Source of the DNA: Pseudomonadota bacterium
GTDB lineage: Bacteria; Pseudomonadota; Gammaproteobacteria; Burkholderiales; Burkholderiaceae_D
Direction: 5' to 3'
DNA: 10,300 nt
NCBI GenBank assembly: GCA_023389425.1
Contig: JAEWEK010000115.1
Location: 1-10,300, forward strand
The notes beneath the pieces are model-generated. The model ran no database searches. It had not been told where the DNA came from and saw only the letters and a program-made list of their open reading frames with translations. Shown here in pieces: positions 7,430 to 10,300 of the stretch. Both the position numbers and the translations under genes were made by a program. The first letter of the stretch is position 1, and every line of letters begins with the position of its first letter.

Positions 7430-10300
7430 TTACGGCACCCGGTAGAACTCGGCCTCGACGATCGACAGCGTGCCCTTGGACGTGCGGTTGGCGCCGGTGT
7501 CGGCGATCTTCTGGTTGGCCACTTCGGTCAATGCGATCGCGTTCTGCTCGTCGGCCGCGCCCACCAGCTCGATGCGCACTTCGCTGCCCTTTTGCGATTT
7601 GAGCGGCAGGGTCACGTAACCCAGGCTCTTCGGCGTCTTCCCGCTGAATACCTCGGTGCCATCGACCAGGATACGCAGCGGATAGCTGCGCTCGCGCCAG
7701 CCGGACAGCTTCAGCACCACCTCCGACAGGGTCGCCGGCGCGGCCAGCTTGTAGGTGATGGCCGGCTTCTTGTCGCCCGCGGCGCTGGCCCAGTAGCTGG
7801 TCTCGTTGTCGTCGTACGATTTGCCTGCGTCGGCGCCGTTGCTGGACGCTTCGGCCGATGCGACCGGCACCGCGATGCGCGACACCTTGAACGATGGCGT
7901 GGGCGGCGTCGGCCCGCGGTCCAGGCGCAGCGGCAGGCCGGCGCCGGGCAGCTGCGCGGACAGGCCGCCATTGGAAGGCGCCGCCACCGATTGCAGCACC
8001 AGCTCGGCCGGCGCATAGCCTTCGGCGCGGGCGCGCAGCACAATGCGGCCGGCGTCGGCGCCGCTGCGCAGGAGCACGCGGTTCACGCCGCCGATCATCG
8101 GCAAATCACGCGACAGGATGTGGTTGCCCGGGCCTTGCGCGATACCGCCGCGCCATTCGGCCGGGCCTTCCAGCTCGAAGTGCACCTTGTCCATCGCAAC
8201 CGGGTTGCGCTGCCCCTTGGCGTCCACCACCTCCACCTCGACCAGCGCCAGGTCGGCGCCATCCGCATGCAGGCCGCCCGGGGCGGTCATCGCCGTCAGG
8301 CGCAGCGCGGCAGGAGCGCCGGCGGTGGCAACCGACGTCTCGCACACCTGCTTGCCGGCGGCGTCGTAGCCGATGGCCTTCAGGTCGCCCGGCTGCCAGG
8401 CCACGTCGTCGAAGCTGAACAGGAAGCGCTCGTGCTGGCGGCCGTGGCCGAGCAGTTTGCCGTTCAGGTACAGGTCGACCCGCTCGGCGCTCGACACCAC
8501 CGTCACCGGCTTGACCGTGCCGGGCGCATAGTTCCAGTGCCCGATGATGTAGGCGCGCGGATGTTCGATGTCGACCCACCCGTCCCACACCACCTGGTGC
8601 GCGAACCAGCCGTCCTTCTTGATGCGCATCGCGTCCACTTCGCCGCTGCGGCGGTAGTTGTCGATGCCGCGGTGATGGGTATTGGTGTCCGAGAAGACGA
8701 TGTTCACGCCGCCCGAGCTGACGCGGGTGCCGGTGCCAGGCCGCTCGCGCCAGTAGTCGTACCAGCGCTGCACGTCCTCGATCGCATGGGTATCCTGGTT
8801 GCGGTTGTAGGCGCTGGCGTCCGCGCCCTTGTGTTTCGGGCCGTCGCCGTCCTTGTGGAAGGGCGGCGTCCAGTCGTCGCGGAATTCGCGGGCAGCCTCG
8901 TCGCGCGAGTATTCCATCGCCCAGAACGGGATGCGTGCGCTCTTGTTGATGTATAACATTTCGCCGCCGTACTCGGCCACGTTCGAGGCCAGCATCTCGC
9001 GGCTGCCGGAGGCGCGCCCGCCGTAGGGGTCGAACTCGTCGCGCAGCGCCTTCATTTCGCGCATGTGCTCCTCGCTCACGCCACGGTTGCCGCTTTCGTA
9101 GAACACGACGCTGGGGTTGTTGCGGTTGTAGATGATCTCGTCGCGCATGACCTCCAGCCGCTGGCCCCAGCGGCGGCCGGTGACGTCCGCCTCCGAGTCG
9201 CCCGCCGGCATCGCCTGCATCATGCCGATGCGGTCGAACGATTCGACGTCCTGCTTCCATGGCGTGATGTGCATCCAGCGGAACAGGTTGGCATTGCTCT
9301 CGAGCGCCAGGCCGTTGCTGTAGTCCGACAGCCAGGCCGGCACCGCGCCGCCGATCGCCGGCCACTCGTTGCTGGTGCGCTGGGCATAGCCGTGCACCTG
9401 GATCGCGCGGTCGTTCAGCTTGATCATGCCGTTGCCGAACTCGGTCTTGCGAAAGCCGGTGCGCGTGCTGACGCTGTCGACCGGCTTGCCGTCGACCTTC
9501 AGCGTGGTCACGACGGTGTACAGGTAGCCGTAGCCCCAGCTCCAGAAATGCAGCCCGTTGACCCGGGCGCTGGCCTTGACGGTGGCGGTCGCCCCCGCGG
9601 CCAGGGTCTGGGCCGGAGCCGAGAAGGCGGCGACCTTCTTGCCGTCCGCATCGCGCAGTTCGACCTCGTAGCTGAAGGTGCGCGGCTTGTCGTACTCGTT
9701 GCGCACCTGCGATTCGGCGGCGACGGTGGCGCGCCGGCCGCGGATGTCGAAGTCGCGGGCGTACACGTACACGCCGGTGGTGCCCAGGCTCGAATACAGC
9801 GGCAAGGTCTGGTACAGCTTGTCCGTCACGTGCAGCTTCACGTTCTTCGGCAGGCCGCCGTAGTTGGCGTTGAAGTTCCTGTCTTCCCACTGGTAGCGCT
9901 GGCCGGTGGCCTGCTCCCGGTATTCCCAACTGTTGTCGGTACGGACCGCGATCACGTTCTCTCCCGGATCGAGCAGCTTGCCGATGTCCACGCCGAAGGC
10001 GGTGATGCCGTCTTCGTGCAGCGCCGCGCGCTTGCCGTTGACGTACACCTCGGCCATCTGGCGCGCGCCCTCGAACTCGAGGAACACCTTCTGCCCGCGG
10101 GCCGATTCCGGCAGCGTGAAGCGCTTGCGGTACCAGGCGATGCCGGTCGTATGGTCGGCGATGTCCTTGCTGAAGGCGTCGTCCTCGTTCCAGGCGCGCG
10201 GCAGCGTCACCCTGGTCCAGCCGCTGTCGTCGAAGGCCGCCTCCGCCGCCTGCGCGGGATCGGCCACCTTCAGCTTCCAGCCCGGGTTGAAGTTGTAGAC
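7430..10300 (-). CDS. Glycoside hydrolase family 2 enzyme with altered acid/base motif (N-terminus beyond the window)
   Basis: The frame is open from the right edge; the GTG at 10267 is internal, because the codons before it read FNPGWKLKV, the usual start of a mature GH2 domain. Probably only a signal peptide and a few residues are missing. Numbered from 10267 there are 945 residues: a sugar-binding jelly roll (about 1-150; TGIAWYRKRFTLP, AEVYVNGKRA), an Ig-like domain (about 155-265), a TIM barrel (about 270-585), a DUF4982-like beta domain (about 586-650; ERVDLYLNGKLLG), an Ig-like domain (about 655-760) and a C-terminal discoidin-like module (about 795-945; DDNETSYWASAAGDKKPAITY). The nucleophile motif WAMEYSRDE with E452 is intact. 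At the acid/base site, however, the chain reads NNPSVVFYESGNRG: Arg395 replaces the usual Glu after Asn, with Glu391 four residues earlier. Beta-galactosidase-type activity is a default guess. It is the first visible gene of the operon, and its TAA abuts the esterase ATG. Confidence 0.9.
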   Translation of the reverse strand, partial: VYNFNPGWKLKVADPAQAAEAAFDDSGWTRVTLPRAWNEDDAFSKDIADHTTGIAWYRKRFTLPESARGQKVFLEFEGARQMAEVYVNGKRAALHEDGITAFGVDIGKLLDPGENVIAVRTDNSWEYREQATGQRYQWEDRNFNANYGGLPKNVKLHVTDKLYQTLPLYSSLGTTGVYVYARDFDIRGRRATVAAESQVRNEYDKPRTFSYEVELRDADGKKVAAFSAPAQTLAAGATATVKASARVNGLHFWSWGYGYLYTVVTTLKVDGKPVDSVSTRTGFRKTEFGNGMIKLNDRAIQVHGYAQRTSNEWPAIGGAVPAWLSDYSNGLALESNANLFRWMHITPWKQDVESFDRIGMMQAMPAGDSEADVTGRRWGQRLEVMRDEIIYNRNNPSVVFYESGNRGVSEEHMREMKALRDEFDPYGGRASGSREMLASNVAEYGGEMLYINKSARIPFWAMEYSRDEAAREFRDDWTPPFHKDGDGPKHKGADASAYNRNQDTHAIEDVQRWYDYWRERPGTGTRVSSGGVNIVFSDTNTHHRGIDNYRRSGEVDAMRIKKDGWFAHQVVWDGWVDIEHPRAYIIGHWNYAPGTVKPVTVVSSAERVDLYLNGKLLGHGRQHERFLFSFDDVAWQPGDLKAIGYDAAGKQVCETSVATAGAPAALRLTAMTAPGGLHADGADLALVEVEVVDAKGQRNPVAMDKVHFELEGPAEWRGGIAQGPGNHILSRDLPMIGGVNRVLLRSGADAGRIVLRARAEGYAPAELVLQSVAAPSNGGLSAQLPGAGLPLRLDRGPTPPTPSFKVSRIAVPVASAEASSNGADAGKSYDDNETSYWASAAGDKKPAITYKLAAPATLSEVVLKLSGWRERSYPLRILVDGTEVFSGKTPKSLGYVTLPLKSQKGSEVRIELVGAADEQNAIALTEVANQKIADTGANRTSKGTLSIVEAEFYRVP

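Noticed and set aside
6254..8956. A 900-codon plus-strand open frame antisense to the esterase and the GH2 gene
   Set aside because: It spans two well-supported minus-strand genes with full catalytic motifs. Its product is rich in Arg, His, Ala and Gly without any domain pattern, as expected of antisense frames in GC-rich coding DNA.
9083..9097. The altered acid/base motif considered as evidence of a decayed pseudogene
   Set aside because: The reading frame is open for more than 950 codons, the nucleophile block and all accessory domains are intact, and the downstream genes are translationally coupled to it, so a functional variant is more likely than decay.
8106..9929. A 607-codon minus-strand open frame inside the GH2 gene in another frame
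   Set aside because: The product is low-complexity Arg/Gly/Ala-rich and overlaps the GH2 catalytic domain, which carries recognisable motifs; it is a frame shadow.

Overview
The window is a dense carbohydrate-degradation locus from a high-GC Gram-negative bacterium. Hand counts of three 120-base samples gave about 58, 66 and 72 % GC. Most of the products begin with a Sec-type signal peptide. The enzyme mix (GH2, GH29, SASA-type acetylesterase, aldose-dehydrogenase-like SDR and a probable GH115) is typical of plant-polysaccharide degraders. Composition and protein style suggest a Massilia/Duganella-like beta-proteobacterium, with Xanthomonadales as an alternative. No rRNA or marker gene is present to prove either, so this is inference.

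Layout. Positions 1-159 (minus) hold the first 53 codons of a secreted protein that resembles the start of a GH115 alpha-glucuronidase. A 114-base divergent intergenic region (160-273) separates it from a large plus-strand GH2 hydrolase (274-3630) with a C-terminal discoidin-like domain. This gene converges on a four-gene minus-strand operon, and a strong hairpin (3632-3672) lies between the two stop codons. In transcription order the operon is: a second, atypical GH2 enzyme (10300-7430, N-terminus beyond the window); a SASA/sialate O-acetylesterase-type esterase (7429-5999); a short-chain dehydrogenase (6002-5229); and a GH29 alpha-L-fucosidase (5218-3677). The junctions are a directly abutting TAA/ATG, a 4-base ATGA overlap and a 10-base gap, so translation is probably coupled. 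The operon promoter lies outside the window.

How the genes could work together (inference). A secreted esterase would remove O-acetyl groups. The fucosidase would release terminal L-fucose and the GH2 enzymes would then trim the exposed galactose-type or other beta-linked sugar. The cytoplasmic SDR would oxidise a released aldose, with L-fucose the most attractive guess because the fucosidase follows it directly. This set matches an acetylated, fucosylated plant side chain such as the fucogalactosyl branch of xyloglucan. RG-I/RG-II or arabinogalactan side chains are not excluded.

The most unusual signal is in the operon GH2. At the usual Asn-Glu acid/base position it has Asn-Arg, with a glutamate four residues upstream, while the nucleophile motif is intact. 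I found no insertion sequence, CRISPR array, tRNA, rRNA, phage gene or defence system. Outside the genes only 160-273 and the short 3631-3676 gap are non-coding.
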